From Geodermatophilus telluris (GTDB lineage Bacteria; Actinomycetota; Actinomycetes; Mycobacteriales; Geodermatophilaceae): a stretch of 64,000 bases of DNA. The notes under the pieces were generated by a model, which worked only from the letters and a program-made list of their open reading frames with translations, ran no database searches and was not told the DNA's origin. Shown piece after piece: positions 1-8,698 of the stretch; positions within the stretch are counted from its first letter, which is position 1, and every line of letters begins with the position of its first letter. The stretch is taken from the NCBI RefSeq assembly GCF_900102745.1, contig NZ_FMZF01000004.1:1-64000 (forward strand). The letters run 5' to 3'. A program made the position numbers and the translations under genes.

Positions 1-1385
1 GCGCGTTCGAGGTCGAGCAGTGCGGTGCCGGCCTCGTCGACGGCGCGATCGGCCGCCGCCCACCAGCCCCAGCCGGCGGAAGTCTCCTTGCCTGCGCAGC
101 CGGGGAGGCCGTCGGTCGGGCTGGCCTGGTGGAACTCGCGGTCGGGGTCGGGGTCCAGGAGGTCCTCGGGGGCGGTGTCGTCCTGGCCGCCCGGTGGTGC
201 GGCGTCCCAACCGGGATCGGCGGTCGCGGGATCCGGTGGCGGATCGTCGCCGAACGCCTCGCGCACCAGGTCGTCGAGCCAGCGGTCGAAGTCCTCGGCG
301 CTCAGGTCGGCGGCGGCCCGCTCCACCGGCCCACCCTCACTGTCGATCGCCTCGGCCACGAGGCCGGGGACCAGAGAGCCGTGGCCGGTCGTCGCGTCGA
401 CGTCGGCCGGGGCGTCGGCCGGGTCGTCGGTGGTGACGGGGGCCAGGCCGGCGAAGGCACGGGCGAGCTGGCGGGCCAGCTCCGCCGGCACCACCTGCCC
501 ATCCACCTCTCCCGGCGCGTCCCCGCCCAGCAGCGTGGACACCGAGGCCACCACCGTCAGCAGCACCTGCACCGGCGGCAACTCGCACTCCCCCGGCCGC
601 AACACCAGATCCAGCAGGCAGTCGACCGTCTTCTCCCCGCGGCTGCGGGTGTCGGCGGGGTCGGCGGGCAGGGCCGCGACACAGGCGGCCAGCGCCCGGA
701 CCAGGGCCTGGGCCTCCGGGGTGGCGCACACCACCGTCACCGCCGACAACCCGACCGTCCGCTCCGGCCGCACGCTGATCCCCCGCCGGCGCAGCGCCCG
801 CGCGAGGTCGCTAGCGGCGTCGCGCGCATTGGCCCGCGCCACCACCCGGCGCACCCGCTCCCCCAGCTGCGCCGGCGTGGTGACGCCGCGGCGGGCGGCC
901 AGCCAGGTCAGCAGCTCCCGCTCCACGCGGGCGCGGAGGGCGTGGTCAGAGATGGGGGCGACGTGCTCGAGCAGGCACCACAGGTGCCCGGGATGCAGCA
1001 CCCCGGCCTCGAGTGCGTCGAGCACCGCCGGCAGCCGCTGCACCAGGATCAGCGACCGCTCCAGCTCCGCCTCGGCGGCCTGGGCGGTGAGGTCCAGCGC
1101 CACCGCCAGCTCGGTGGTGGCCCACTCACTCACCGGCCGCAGCACCTCAGCGCGGGCCGCCCACCGGTCGGCCGCCATCGCCCCGCGCTCCCCCTGCGCC
1201 CGATCCGTCGTCGCGAGGCGGGTGGCAGCGAACGCAGCGACCGCGCGGGCGCGGCGGGCGGTGTGGCGGGCGATCTCCCGGCCGGCAGCCTGCGCCGCAC
1301 GCAGCGGACCCGACGCCCACCCGACCGCAGGCGCAGTAAGGGGCGCATCCTGCACCGAGGCCGCCGTCGTCACGACTTCGATCAT
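1..1385 (-). CDS. DUF222 domain protein (HNH endonuclease family), C-terminus beyond window edge
   Basis: The minus-strand frame is open from an ATG at 1385 to the window edge, giving at least 461 codons without a stop. The N-terminal half (about residues 60-260) has the DUF222 pattern: a run ending ERSLILVQRLPAVLDALEAG, then GVLHPGHLW and TPAQLGERVRRVVARANAR. In this family DUF222 usually precedes a C-terminal HNH nuclease domain, which would lie outside the window. The visible C-terminal part is acidic and proline-rich linker. The family resembles the 13E12 repeat proteins of mycobacteria; its biological role is not settled. The start codon lies inside a LexA-like box, listed separately. 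Confidence 0.9.
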   Translation of the reverse strand, partial: MIEVVTTAASVQDAPLTAPAVGWASGPLRAAQAAGREIARHTARRARAVAAFAATRLATTDRAQGERGAMAADRWAARAEVLRPVSEWATTELAVALDLTAQAAEAELERSLILVQRLPAVLDALEAGVLHPGHLWCLLEHVAPISDHALRARVERELLTWLAARRGVTTPAQLGERVRRVVARANARDAASDLARALRRRGISVRPERTVGLSAVTVVCATPEAQALVRALAACVAALPADPADTRSRGEKTVDCLLDLVLRPGECELPPVQVLLTVVASVSTLLGGDAPGEVDGQVVPAELARQLARAFAGLAPVTTDDPADAPADVDATTGHGSLVPGLVAEAIDSEGGPVERAAADLSAEDFDRWLDDLVREAFGDDPPPDPATADPGWDAAPPGGQDDTAPEDLLDPDPDREFHQASPTDGLPGCAGKETSAGWGWWAAADRAVDEAGTALLDLER

Positions 1386-1394
1386 ACGTTCGAA
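1377..1394 (-). promoter_or_regulatory. LexA/SOS-box-like dyad over the DUF222 start codon
   Basis: Reading the minus strand, TTCGAACGTATGATCGAA contains the half-sites TCGAAC and GATCGA. The actinobacterial LexA box is TCGAAC-N4-GTTCGA, so there is one mismatch in the second half. The ATG of the DUF222 gene lies in the centre. SOS boxes at the start of 13E12-type genes are known in Mycobacterium tuberculosis, so DNA-damage control of this gene is a reasonable inference. Confidence 0.6.
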
Positions 1395-1462
1395 AACAGC
1401 GCCGCTCAACCCCTGTGGACGAGCGAAACCGCAGGTGGGAGCCGCGCGGACGCGGCCGACGA

Positions 1463-1753
1463 TCAGCTGTCTGCGCGGTCCTCGCCCCGCCCGTACCGGT
1501 GCTGGAGGTAGGCCCGGCCGGCCAGGCCCACGCCGGCGAACACGACGAAGTTCACGACCGCCCACGTCAGGTTCGCGAGCACCACGCCCAGCGCGAACCC
1601 CAGCGCACCCCACGCGAGCTGCTTGACCAGGAACGACCCGAACGGCTCGGCGAGGATGCGCGCCGCGTTCTGCCGCCGAAGCTCGTGCTCCTGCCGGACC
1701 GCCCGCTCCATGCGGGTCTCCGGCTGCCGGTCCTCGTCGGTCACGGCAGGCAT
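1463..1753 (-). CDS. Small membrane protein, unknown function
   Basis: A 96-residue protein starting MPAVTDEDRQPETRMERAVR. The first 45 residues are charged and the rest carries two hydrophobic segments (LAWGALGFALGVVLA and AVVNFVVFAGVGLAG) followed by a basic tail, so it should span the membrane twice. An upstream in-frame start would add 16 arginine-rich residues and was not chosen. It sits alone, divergent from the antiporter gene. I do not recognise a family beyond small actinobacterial membrane proteins. Confidence 0.65.
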   Translation of the reverse strand: MPAVTDEDRQPETRMERAVRQEHELRRQNAARILAEPFGSFLVKQLAWGALGFALGVVLANLTWAVVNFVVFAGVGLAGRAYLQHRYGRGEDRADS

Positions 1754-1921
1754 CCTGCGGCCGGCCCGGGCGGCACGACCCCGCCGCGGACGGTGGCACA
1801 CCCCCGTCGGGTGACCGGACCGCAGCCCACGGACGACGGCTCAGCGACCCGCTGACTCCCGCCGGGTCACACCCGGCGCGGAGACTGACCCGGCACGGTC
1901 GCCGCCGGACAGGAGGGTCGG

Positions 1922-3514
1922 ATGCACGATCTGCTCGGTCTCGAACTGGTCGTGGTGCTCGGCGCCGCGGTGTTCCTCTGCGGCGTGGGCGCGCGGCGGC
2001 TCGGCGTCCCCGCCCCGGTGCTCCTGCTGCTGTGCGGCGCGCTGCTCGGCTTCGTCCCGGCGCTGCGCCAGGTGCACCTGCCGCCGGAGGCGATGCTGCT
2101 GATCTTCCTGCCGGCGCTGCTGTTCTGGGAGAGCCTGACCACGTCGCTCCGGGAGATCCGCAGCAACCTGCGCGCCATCGTGCTGCTGAGCACGCTGCTG
2201 GTCATCGCCACGGCCGCGGCGGTGGCGGCGGCCGCGCACGCCCTCGGGATGCCGTGGGGGCCGGCCTGGGTGCTCGGCGCGGCCCTGGCGCCCACCGACG
2301 CGACCGCGGTCGGCGTGCTCGCCCGCGCCCTGCCGCGCCGGACGGTCACCACGCTGCGCGCCGAGAGCCTGGTCAACGACGGCACCGCCCTCGTCGTCTA
2401 CGGGCTGGCCGTGGGCACCACCGTCGGCGAGGACAGCTTCACCACCCCGCACGTCGCCGGGCTGTTCCTGCTCTCCTACGGCGGCGGCGCCGTGGTCGGC
2501 GTGCTCACCGCGCTGGCCGCGCTCGCCGTCCGGCGCCGCCTCGACGACCCGCTGCTGGAGAGCGTGGCCATCCTGCTCGTCCCGTTCACCGCCTACCTGC
2601 TCGCCGAGCTGGTCACCGCCTCCGGCGTGCTCGCCGTCGTCGTCTGCGGGCTGATCCTGAGCCAGGCCGGCCCGCGGATCGCCCACCCCGGCACCCGCCA
2701 GCAGACCCTGCCGTTCTGGGCGCTGTCGACCTTCCTGCTCAACGGCGCGCTGTTCGTGCTGGTCGGCCTGGAGGTGCAGGCGGCCGTGCGCGGGCTGACC
2801 AGCGTCGACGTGACCCGCGGGCTGGTCGCCGTCGCCGTCGTCTCCGCGGTGGTCATCGGCGCGCGGTTCGCCTGGCTGTTCACCACGCCGTACGTCATCC
2901 GGGTGCTCGACCGCCGTCCGCAGCAGCGGCTGCGCCGGGTCGGTGCGCGGGCGCGGGTGGTCAGCGCGGTCGCCGGCTTCCGTGGCGCCGTGTCGCTGGC
3001 CGCGGCGCTGGCGGTCCCGGAGACGCTGGCCACCGGGGAGCCCTTCCCGGGCCGCGACCTCATCGTCTTCGTCGTCACCGGCGTCATCGTGGTGACCCTC
3101 GGACAGGCGCTGCTGCTGCCGCGGGTGGTGCGCTGGGCGCGGCTGCCGCGCGACACCTCGGTCGACGAGGAGCGCCACCTGGCCGAGGTGACCGCCGCCG
3201 AGGAGGCGCTGGCCGCGCTCCCCCGGCTGGCCGCCGACCTGGGGACCGACCCCGCCGTCCTCGACCGCACGGTCGCCGAGTACGAGGACCACCTGCGGGT
3301 CCTGCACGCCGACGGGGACGGCGACGACGACGCCGCGGCCCTGCGCCGGGACCGCGACCACACCGCCCTGCGCCTCGCCGTCCTGGCGCACAAGCGGGCC
3401 ACGGTGCTGCGGCTGCGCGACGAGCGGCGGATCGACGACACCGTGCTGCGCCAGGTGCAGGCGCGCCTGGACATCGAGGAGGTCCGGCTCGGCCGGGTCG
3501 AGTCGGTGGAGTGA
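1922..3514 (+). CDS. Na+/H+ antiporter, CPA1 family
   Basis: This 530-residue polytopic membrane protein is a monovalent cation/proton antiporter. It has the CPA1 signatures LAPTDATAV (unwound-helix aspartates) and AESLVNDGTALVVY, about a dozen hydrophobic segments, and a hydrophilic C-terminal region from about residue 410 rich in Glu, Arg and Asp that is probably cytoplasmic and regulatory. The ATG at 1922 has a good ribosome site, AGGAGGGTCGG, directly upstream. Expected role: pH and Na+ homeostasis. The specific cation cannot be read from sequence. Confidence 0.93.
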   Translation: MHDLLGLELVVVLGAAVFLCGVGARRLGVPAPVLLLLCGALLGFVPALRQVHLPPEAMLLIFLPALLFWESLTTSLREIRSNLRAIVLLSTLLVIATAAAVAAAAHALGMPWGPAWVLGAALAPTDATAVGVLARALPRRTVTTLRAESLVNDGTALVVYGLAVGTTVGEDSFTTPHVAGLFLLSYGGGAVVGVLTALAALAVRRRLDDPLLESVAILLVPFTAYLLAELVTASGVLAVVVCGLILSQAGPRIAHPGTRQQTLPFWALSTFLLNGALFVLVGLEVQAAVRGLTSVDVTRGLVAVAVVSAVVIGARFAWLFTTPYVIRVLDRRPQQRLRRVGARARVVSAVAGFRGAVSLAAALAVPETLATGEPFPGRDLIVFVVTGVIVVTLGQALLLPRVVRWARLPRDTSVDEERHLAEVTAAEEALAALPRLAADLGTDPAVLDRTVAEYEDHLRVLHADGDGDDDAAALRRDRDHTALRLAVLAHKRATVLRLRDERRIDDTVLRQVQARLDIEEVRLGRVESVE

Positions 3515-3519
3515 CCGGC

Positions 3520-4155
3520 TCAGGGCGCCGCGGCGGCCCCGGTCCAGGGACGCGGCTCGTGCTTGGCGCGGAAGTGGTCGCCACCCTTGCGCACGGGGTC
3601 GTCGGTCCCCCAGTCCTGCGGCGCGTCCGCCAGCCGGAGCATGCGCGGGACGTGCTTGGCGCAGTGGATGTAGGCCTCGACGACGTCGACGTGCACCCAG
3701 CGCTCGACCCGCCGTCCCCCCTCGACGGCGAGGGCGTCGAGGACCTGCGGTGGCAGTCCGGGGCGGGCGCGCAGCGCGGCCGACTCGACCACCGCGGCCC
3801 GGCCGTTGACGTGCAGCCCGACCCCGGACCCGCAGAAGTCGACGAACAGCAGGCCGACGTGGCCGTTCTCGGTGATGTTGCCGAGGCTGGCCATGACCCC
3901 GTTGCCGCGGTACTCCGGCAGCAGCAGGGTGCGCTCGTCGAGCACGCAGACGAAGCCGGGCGGCCCGGCGCGGAAGGTGCAGTCGGCCTCGCCGCCGGCG
4001 TCCGCGGTGGCGACGAAGACCATGTCCCGTTCCTCGACGAACGCGCGCATGCGGTCGTTGAGGTGGTCGAGCACCTGGTGGTCGTAGAAGGCTCGGGCGC
4101 GCACGGTGGTGCCGAGGCGCTCCTGCAGCCGGTGTTCTCCCGTCGATCCGGGCAC
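3520..4155 (-). CDS. Pyridoxamine 5'-phosphate oxidase-fold protein
   Basis: A 211-residue protein with the split-barrel flavin-binding fold. FVATADAGGEADCTFRAG and the later ENGHVGLLFVDF and GLHVNGRA match the PPOX-related general family, which binds FMN, F420 or haem and acts on small substrates. The substrate is unknown. I start it at GTG 4155, preceded by AGGGGGAC; the same frame stays open for 210 more codons upstream, but that part is antisense to the next gene and lacks any family signal. It converges on the antiporter gene with only five bases between stop codons. Confidence 0.85.
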   Translation of the reverse strand: MPGSTGEHRLQERLGTTVRARAFYDHQVLDHLNDRMRAFVEERDMVFVATADAGGEADCTFRAGPPGFVCVLDERTLLLPEYRGNGVMASLGNITENGHVGLLFVDFCGSGVGLHVNGRAAVVESAALRARPGLPPQVLDALAVEGGRRVERWVHVDVVEAYIHCAKHVPRMLRLADAPQDWGTDDPVRKGGDHFRAKHEPRPWTGAAAAP

Positions 4156-4282
4156 AGCGTCCCCCTGCCGTGGTCGGTGCCGCGACGCTAGGGCGGCCCG
4201 TCCCCCGGCCGGTCGGACGCGACCGTCCCGCCGGCCGGTCGGGCGTGCCGCGGACGCAGCGTCACGCCCCGTGCCGGCGCGC

Positions 4283-5122
4283 CTACCCGGGTGGCGCGTC
4301 GAGGAGGTCCAGGACCATCGGCAGCAGCCAGTCGAGGCGGTCGAGCACCCCGCAGCCCTCCGGCACGAAGTGCGTCGTCCCGGGCAGGATCGCCAGCCGC
4401 GCCCGCGACAACCCGGAGAGGTCGCCCATCGCGCCTCCGCCGAGCAGGTGGAAGAGCTCCACCGCGTGCTCGGCGCGGACGGCGTCGGCGTCCCCGGCGA
4501 CGACCAGGGTGGGCGCGGCGATCCGCCGGACGTCCTCGGTCCACGAGAAGGGCGTCGCGTCCAGGGTCTTGAGCTTCTCGACCAGGACCGGGAAGTGCCC
4601 GGGGTCCGGGGCGAGCGCGCGGTAGGTGGCCTCCATGGGCGTGCCGGCGAACAGCTCGGGCGTGATGGTGGGGACCATCGCCAGCAGGTCGGGGTGCATC
4701 CCCTCGCTGGCGTGCGACGCCGAGACCACCACCAGGGTGCGGACCACCTCCGGGTGGCGGACCGCCACCTGCAGCGCGGCGGCACCGCCCATGCTGTAGC
4801 CGATGACGTCGGCGCGGTCGATGCCGAGGTGGTCCAGCAGGGCCGCGGCGTCGTCGGCCAGGCCCTCGTAGGTGATCGGGCGGTCGACGTCCGCCGTCCG
4901 GCCGTGGCCCTGCAGGTCGGGGACGACGACCCGGCGGGTGGCCGCCAGCGCGGACACCAGGGACGCCATGTCGCCGGCGGTCATGTAGGCCCCGTGCAGC
5001 ACCAGCACGGGACCGGCGGCCGGCTCCCCCTCGGGGCCGTGGACCTCGAAGTACACCCGCAGCCCGTTGACCCGGGCGTACCCCGTCGTCGGCGCGGCGG
5101 CGTGGTGGACGGCGTCGGTCAC
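4283..5122 (-). CDS. Alpha/beta hydrolase
   Basis: A 279-residue alpha/beta-hydrolase-fold enzyme. The oxyanion region VLVLHGAYMT, the nucleophile elbow GYSMGG, an acidic residue in VVAGDADAV and a late histidine in PGTTHFVPEG complete a Ser-Asp-His triad. The DNA shows GTG at 5122 after AGGGGAGGG at good spacing. Substrate unknown; the family covers esterases, lactonases and ring-cleavage hydrolases. It lies upstream of the PPOX-fold gene on the same strand, separated by 127 bases. Confidence 0.9.
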   Translation of the reverse strand: MTDAVHHAAAPTTGYARVNGLRVYFEVHGPEGEPAAGPVLVLHGAYMTAGDMASLVSALAATRRVVVPDLQGHGRTADVDRPITYEGLADDAAALLDHLGIDRADVIGYSMGGAAALQVAVRHPEVVRTLVVVSASHASEGMHPDLLAMVPTITPELFAGTPMEATYRALAPDPGHFPVLVEKLKTLDATPFSWTEDVRRIAAPTLVVAGDADAVRAEHAVELFHLLGGGAMGDLSGLSRARLAILPGTTHFVPEGCGVLDRLDWLLPMVLDLLDAPPG

Positions 5123-5192
5123 GTCGGCCCTCCCCTGGGTCGGTGCGGCAGGTGGGCGATCCTGGCGCACCCGCCGCGGCGGGAGGAAGGAC

Positions 5193-5238
5193 CCGGGCGA
5201 CGGGGTGGGACGGCGCGCCGCCCCACCCCGTCGCCCGG
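5193..5238 (-). terminator. Intrinsic-type terminator after the beta-amylase gene
   Basis: Immediately after the beta-amylase stop codon lies an inverted repeat whose outer 16 bp (CCGGGCGACGGGGTGG and its complement) pair perfectly, followed after one mismatch by five more pairs around a short GC loop. There is no U tract, as is usual in very GC-rich actinobacteria. Confidence 0.75.
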
Positions 5239-6690
5239 TCAGCGCTGGGGGCCGTAGGTCGCGATCAGCTGCGCGTACCGGCGCGCCCCGACGCCCTCGG
5301 ACACGTCACCGACCCGCAGCACGGTCAGGCCCAGGTAGCCCCACCCCGCGAACGCCTCGTCGATGTTGTCCCAGCCCGCGTCGGAGTACAGGCCGCCGGC
5401 CAGCGCGTTCTCGCCCTTGACCGCGACGCCGGCACGGAAGGCGTAGTCACCGAACCAGTGCACCAGCGTCTCGGCCAGCGAGTACTGCGGCGCGTAGTCC
5501 TGGTCGTCCATCTCCAGCGCGGTGAAGTGCACGACCACCTCGCGCGGGCCGCCGTCGAACCGGTTGGCCAGCTCGACGATCCGCTGGTAGCCGTGCCCGG
5601 TGGCCCAGGAGTCGACGTCGACGCTGGTCTGGATGAGACCGGTCGTCACCTCGGTGGCCCGCGGGTGCTCCGGGTTGGTCATCGACCAGTGGATGCCCGG
5701 CACCTTGTAGCCGATGTCGGCCTGGGGGAAGTCGTCGCCCAGGGTGCGGATCACCGTGCGCAGCACCCGCTCGCCGTGGTCGACGAGCGAGCCGTTGTAC
5801 CAGTCGACGAAGTCGCGGCCGTACTGCGTGTCGAGGTAGGCGTGGCTGCTGAAGAACGCGTCGGCGTCCTGCGGCGGGGTGATCTGGTCCTGCGCGGTGT
5901 ACCCGGTGCCCCAGGCCGCGTTGACCGCCTCCAGCGAGCCGTAGCGCTGGATCGTCGTCTTCTGGAAGTCGCGGACCGCCAGCGGCGAGTACGACTGCAG
6001 CGCGCCGCGCGTCGGGTAGCCGGTGCCCGTGTCGTGCTGGTTGTAGGACGGGTAGCGCAGCTCGCCGGACGGGCCGAGCGAGACGTTGATCTCGACGACG
6101 TCCTCGGCGTAGCGCTCGCCGTAGCGGTCCTCGAAGGCGCGCGTGAAGTCGCGGTACTCGTTCATCACGACCTGGTCGGCCCAGCCCTGCACGCTCTCGC
6201 GGCTGTGGTTGCCCTGCTCGCTGCGGTGCTGCAGGCCGAACTCGCCGAGCTGCACGCCCTGGAAGCTGCGCCCGGCGTACTTCTGCCACAGCCACTCCGG
6301 CAGCAGGCTGGTGTAGTCGTCGCCGACGTTCCCGCCGCACTGGTGGAAGGACAGGATCGGCGCGAGGTCGAGGCCCTTGGACGTGACGACGTCGAAGACG
6401 CGGTCGTAGTAGGTCCAGTCGAACTGGTTGTCGGCGGCACCCTCGACGTCGCCCCACCACACGTCGACGCTGACGGCGTCGACGCCGTAGGCGGCCACCG
6501 CGTCGAGGTCGGCCTCGAAGTCCGCCCAGTCGGTGACCTTCAGCGGCGCCATGACGTTGGCGGTGAACTCCGGGTTGCCCAGCGCGACGGGTCCGGGCGG
6601 CACGGGGCCGTCGGCGGGGGCGGCCTGGGCGGGGCCGGCTCCGGCGAGCAGCAGACCGAGGACGGCGGCGGGGACTGTGGTTCTCCTCAC
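5239..6690 (-). CDS. Secreted beta-amylase (glycoside hydrolase family 14)
   Basis: A 483-residue exported enzyme that should release maltose from non-reducing ends of starch. The N-terminus is a signal peptide ending AGPAQA-APADG. GH14 signatures are present in order: VMAPLKVTDW, VSVDVWWGDVEG, GPSGELRYPSY with the catalytic acid near Glu210, GYKVPGIHW, and VHFTALEM with the catalytic base near Glu393. There is no C-terminal starch-binding module; the protein stops just after the barrel. The GTG at 6690 is used because it begins the signal peptide. Bacterial GH14 enzymes are best known from bacilli, so this actinobacterial copy is noteworthy. Confidence 0.93.
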   Translation of the reverse strand: MRRTTVPAAVLGLLLAGAGPAQAAPADGPVPPGPVALGNPEFTANVMAPLKVTDWADFEADLDAVAAYGVDAVSVDVWWGDVEGAADNQFDWTYYDRVFDVVTSKGLDLAPILSFHQCGGNVGDDYTSLLPEWLWQKYAGRSFQGVQLGEFGLQHRSEQGNHSRESVQGWADQVVMNEYRDFTRAFEDRYGERYAEDVVEINVSLGPSGELRYPSYNQHDTGTGYPTRGALQSYSPLAVRDFQKTTIQRYGSLEAVNAAWGTGYTAQDQITPPQDADAFFSSHAYLDTQYGRDFVDWYNGSLVDHGERVLRTVIRTLGDDFPQADIGYKVPGIHWSMTNPEHPRATEVTTGLIQTSVDVDSWATGHGYQRIVELANRFDGGPREVVVHFTALEMDDQDYAPQYSLAETLVHWFGDYAFRAGVAVKGENALAGGLYSDAGWDNIDEAFAGWGYLGLTVLRVGDVSEGVGARRYAQLIATYGPQR

Positions 6691-6766
6691 GCCCGGCCAT
6701 GCTGCCAGTCTGTGACGGTCCGGTCACGAGGGGGTTCCGGCCGACGTCGTCCCGTCGACCCCGGCC

Positions 6767-7363
6767 TCAGCGGCGGGGTAGTGACCGCCCGTCGGGCAGG
6801 GTGCGGCCGCTGAGCAGCGCCAGAAGGGCGCCGCTGTCGGCGCGCACGACGTCGCCGCTGCCCCGGCTCCAGTCGGTGTCGGTGGCCTCGAGGCGGACGC
6901 CGGTCAGGTCGATCCCGAAGTACGCGCCGTCGGCGGCGGCGAGGTGGTCGAGGACGGCGACCACGGCCTCCACCGGCGCGACCGGCGGCCGGCCGAGCGC
7001 GACGGTGACGTCGAGGGAGTGGATGATGGCGTGGCTGAGCGCCCCGGCCGCGCCGCCGCCCGGCGGCTGCCACGCGTGCAGCACCGGGGAGCGCAGCGCG
7101 TCGAGGTGCGTGGCGATCGGCAGGGAGGCGTCGCGCGCGGCCACCGTGTCGGAGACGCGGGTGAAGTCGCCGCCGGCCGCCGCCATCTCGGCGCCGAACT
7201 GCTCGGGCGTCAGCCGGGCCGGCATGGTCACGTGCGCGACGACGTGCCGGACCTGCCAGTCCGCGCACAGCGACGGGGCGTCCCAGGTCTCGGCGGGCGC
7301 GGCGGCGAGCAGGGTGGCCAGGCCGTCACAGGTCGGCGCCACCCAGGACTGCGGGTCGGTCAC
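6767..7363 (-). CDS. Maleylpyruvate isomerase-family (mycothiol-dependent, DinB-like) protein
   Basis: A 198-residue protein of the actinobacterial TIGR03083/maleylpyruvate isomerase family. The N-terminal pattern with W-DAPSLCADWQVRHVVAHV and a later HAIIHSLDVTVALGRP supplies the conserved His residues of a DinB-like four-helix metal site. Members often use mycothiol as thiol cofactor. The specific reaction is unknown. Start GTG 7363 follows GAGGAG. It heads away from the amylase gene in the same orientation and follows the RibD-like gene at 7393 by 29 bases. Confidence 0.85.
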   Translation of the reverse strand: MTDPQSWVAPTCDGLATLLAAAPAETWDAPSLCADWQVRHVVAHVTMPARLTPEQFGAEMAAAGGDFTRVSDTVAARDASLPIATHLDALRSPVLHAWQPPGGGAAGALSHAIIHSLDVTVALGRPPVAPVEAVVAVLDHLAAADGAYFGIDLTGVRLEATDTDWSRGSGDVVRADSGALLALLSGRTLPDGRSLPRR

Positions 7364-7392
7364 GGTCGTGCTCCTCGGGAGGGGTCGGGCGG

Positions 7393-7974
7393 TCAGCCGT
7401 GGAGGGTGGGACGGTAGACGAGCTCCAGGGTGCGGCCGTCGAGGGTCCGGCTCTCCAGCAGCTCGAGGTCGAAGTCGGCGGCGCCGCCGAAGACCGGGTC
7501 CACGCCGGTCCGGCCGGTGATCACGGGGAAGACCGTCAGCTGGACGCGGTCGACCAGGCCGGCGGCCATCAGCGCCCGGTTCATCGACAGGCTGCCGTGC
7601 GAGCGCAGCGGCACGTCGGACTCCTCCTTGAGCCGGGCGACGACGTCGACGGCGTCGCCGCTGACGAGCGTCGCGTCGGGCCAGTCGAGCGGCGCCTGCA
7701 GGGTCGTGGAGACGACCGTCGTCGGCATGCTGCGCATCCGGTCGTTGATCGGGTCGCCCACCAGGGAGTCCTCCGCGCTCGTGCCGAGCATCTGCTGGAA
7801 CTCCCGGAAGGTGGTCGCGCCGAGGACCATCCGCTGGTCCTCGCGGTACTGGGCGAGGCGGTGCTCGAGGAACTCCGGGCCGTGCTTGCCCCAGTAGCCG
7901 CCCCAGTCGCCGCCGTCGAAGGAGCCGAAGCCGTCGAGGCTGGCGAGGACGTCGAAGGTGTAGGTGGCGGTCAT
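7393..7974 (-). CDS. Dihydrofolate reductase-family (RibD C-terminal domain) protein 1
   Basis: A 193-residue reductase-fold protein. It begins TYTFDVLASLDGFGSFDGG, the hallmark first strand of the RibD-C/DHFR-like superfamily, and carries the later GSLSMNRALMAAGLVDRVQLTVFPVI region that closes the NADPH-binding fold. Substrate unknown. Start ATG 7974 follows CGAGGAGAGGC. It is one of four paralogues in this window, the others at 8061, 9189 and 16895. Confidence 0.88.
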   Translation of the reverse strand: MTATYTFDVLASLDGFGSFDGGDWGGYWGKHGPEFLEHRLAQYREDQRMVLGATTFREFQQMLGTSAEDSLVGDPINDRMRSMPTTVVSTTLQAPLDWPDATLVSGDAVDVVARLKEESDVPLRSHGSLSMNRALMAAGLVDRVQLTVFPVITGRTGVDPVFGGAADFDLELLESRTLDGRTLELVYRPTLHG

Positions 7975-8060
7975 GCCTCTCCTCGGGTGCGGACGACGGG
8001 GACGGGGGACAGACCGCGGACGACGGCGGAACTCATCGCCGCGGCGCGCGGCGTCGGCAG

Positions 8061-8627
8061 CTACGACCGGATGACGTCGTAGCGCAGCAGCACGACGCCG
8101 TTGCCGAACCGCCGGGTCTCCACCAGGTCGAGGTCGGTCGGCTCGTCGGCGGTCTCGAACAGCCGCCGACCGCGGCCGACGACGACCGGGTTGACGTAGA
8201 GCCGGTACTCGTCGACCAGGTCCAGCCGGCGGAAGGTCTCCACCAGGTCGACCCCGCCGAGCGTCATGTCGCCGCCGGGCTGCTCCTTGAGCGCGCGGAT
8301 CTCGTCGGCGTCCACCTCCGCCCGCAGCGAGGCGTTCGGGCCGACCTCCTGCAGCGTGCGGGAGAAGACGATCTTCGGCACCGCCCGCCAGATGCCGGCG
8401 AACTCGCGCATGACCGGCGGGTTGTCCGGGTCCCGGTCGGCGTCGGGCCAGAACGCCTCCATGAGCTCGTAGCTCACCCGGCCCTCGAGGAAGGCGCTCC
8501 TGGTCGCGAGCTCGGCGTTGAAGTGCGCGTGCAGCTCCTCGTCGACGCGGTGCCAGCTCAGGTCGTGGCCCGGTCCCTCGAAGTAGCCGTCCAGGGACAG
8601 CATCATGTGCACGACGATCTTCCGCAT
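8061..8627 (-). CDS. Dihydrofolate reductase-family (RibD C-terminal domain) protein 2
   Basis: A 188-residue protein starting MRKIVVHMMLSLDGYFEGP, with PPVMREFAGIWRAVPKIVFS and the C-terminal DLVDEYRLYVNPVVVGRG typical of YyaP/YwjB-like RibD-C reductases. It should bind NADPH; the substrate is not known. ATG 8627 is preceded by CCCAGGAGGACGG, a strong ribosome site. It is more like the copy at 9189 than the copy at 7393 by motif content. Confidence 0.9.
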   Translation of the reverse strand: MRKIVVHMMLSLDGYFEGPGHDLSWHRVDEELHAHFNAELATRSAFLEGRVSYELMEAFWPDADRDPDNPPVMREFAGIWRAVPKIVFSRTLQEVGPNASLRAEVDADEIRALKEQPGGDMTLGGVDLVETFRRLDLVDEYRLYVNPVVVGRGRRLFETADEPTDLDLVETRRFGNGVVLLRYDVIRS

Positions 8628-8698
8628 CCGTCCTCCTGGGCTCCGACCCGGTACTGGAGCAGGGACCGGCCGACGCGGACGATCTCACCGGTCCCGCG

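Noticed and set aside
4156-4785. N-terminal extension of the PPOX-fold protein into the hydrolase gene
   Set aside because: The extra 210 codons are antisense to the hydrolase and rich in Arg, Ser and Trp without family similarity; GTG 4155 has a good ribosome site.
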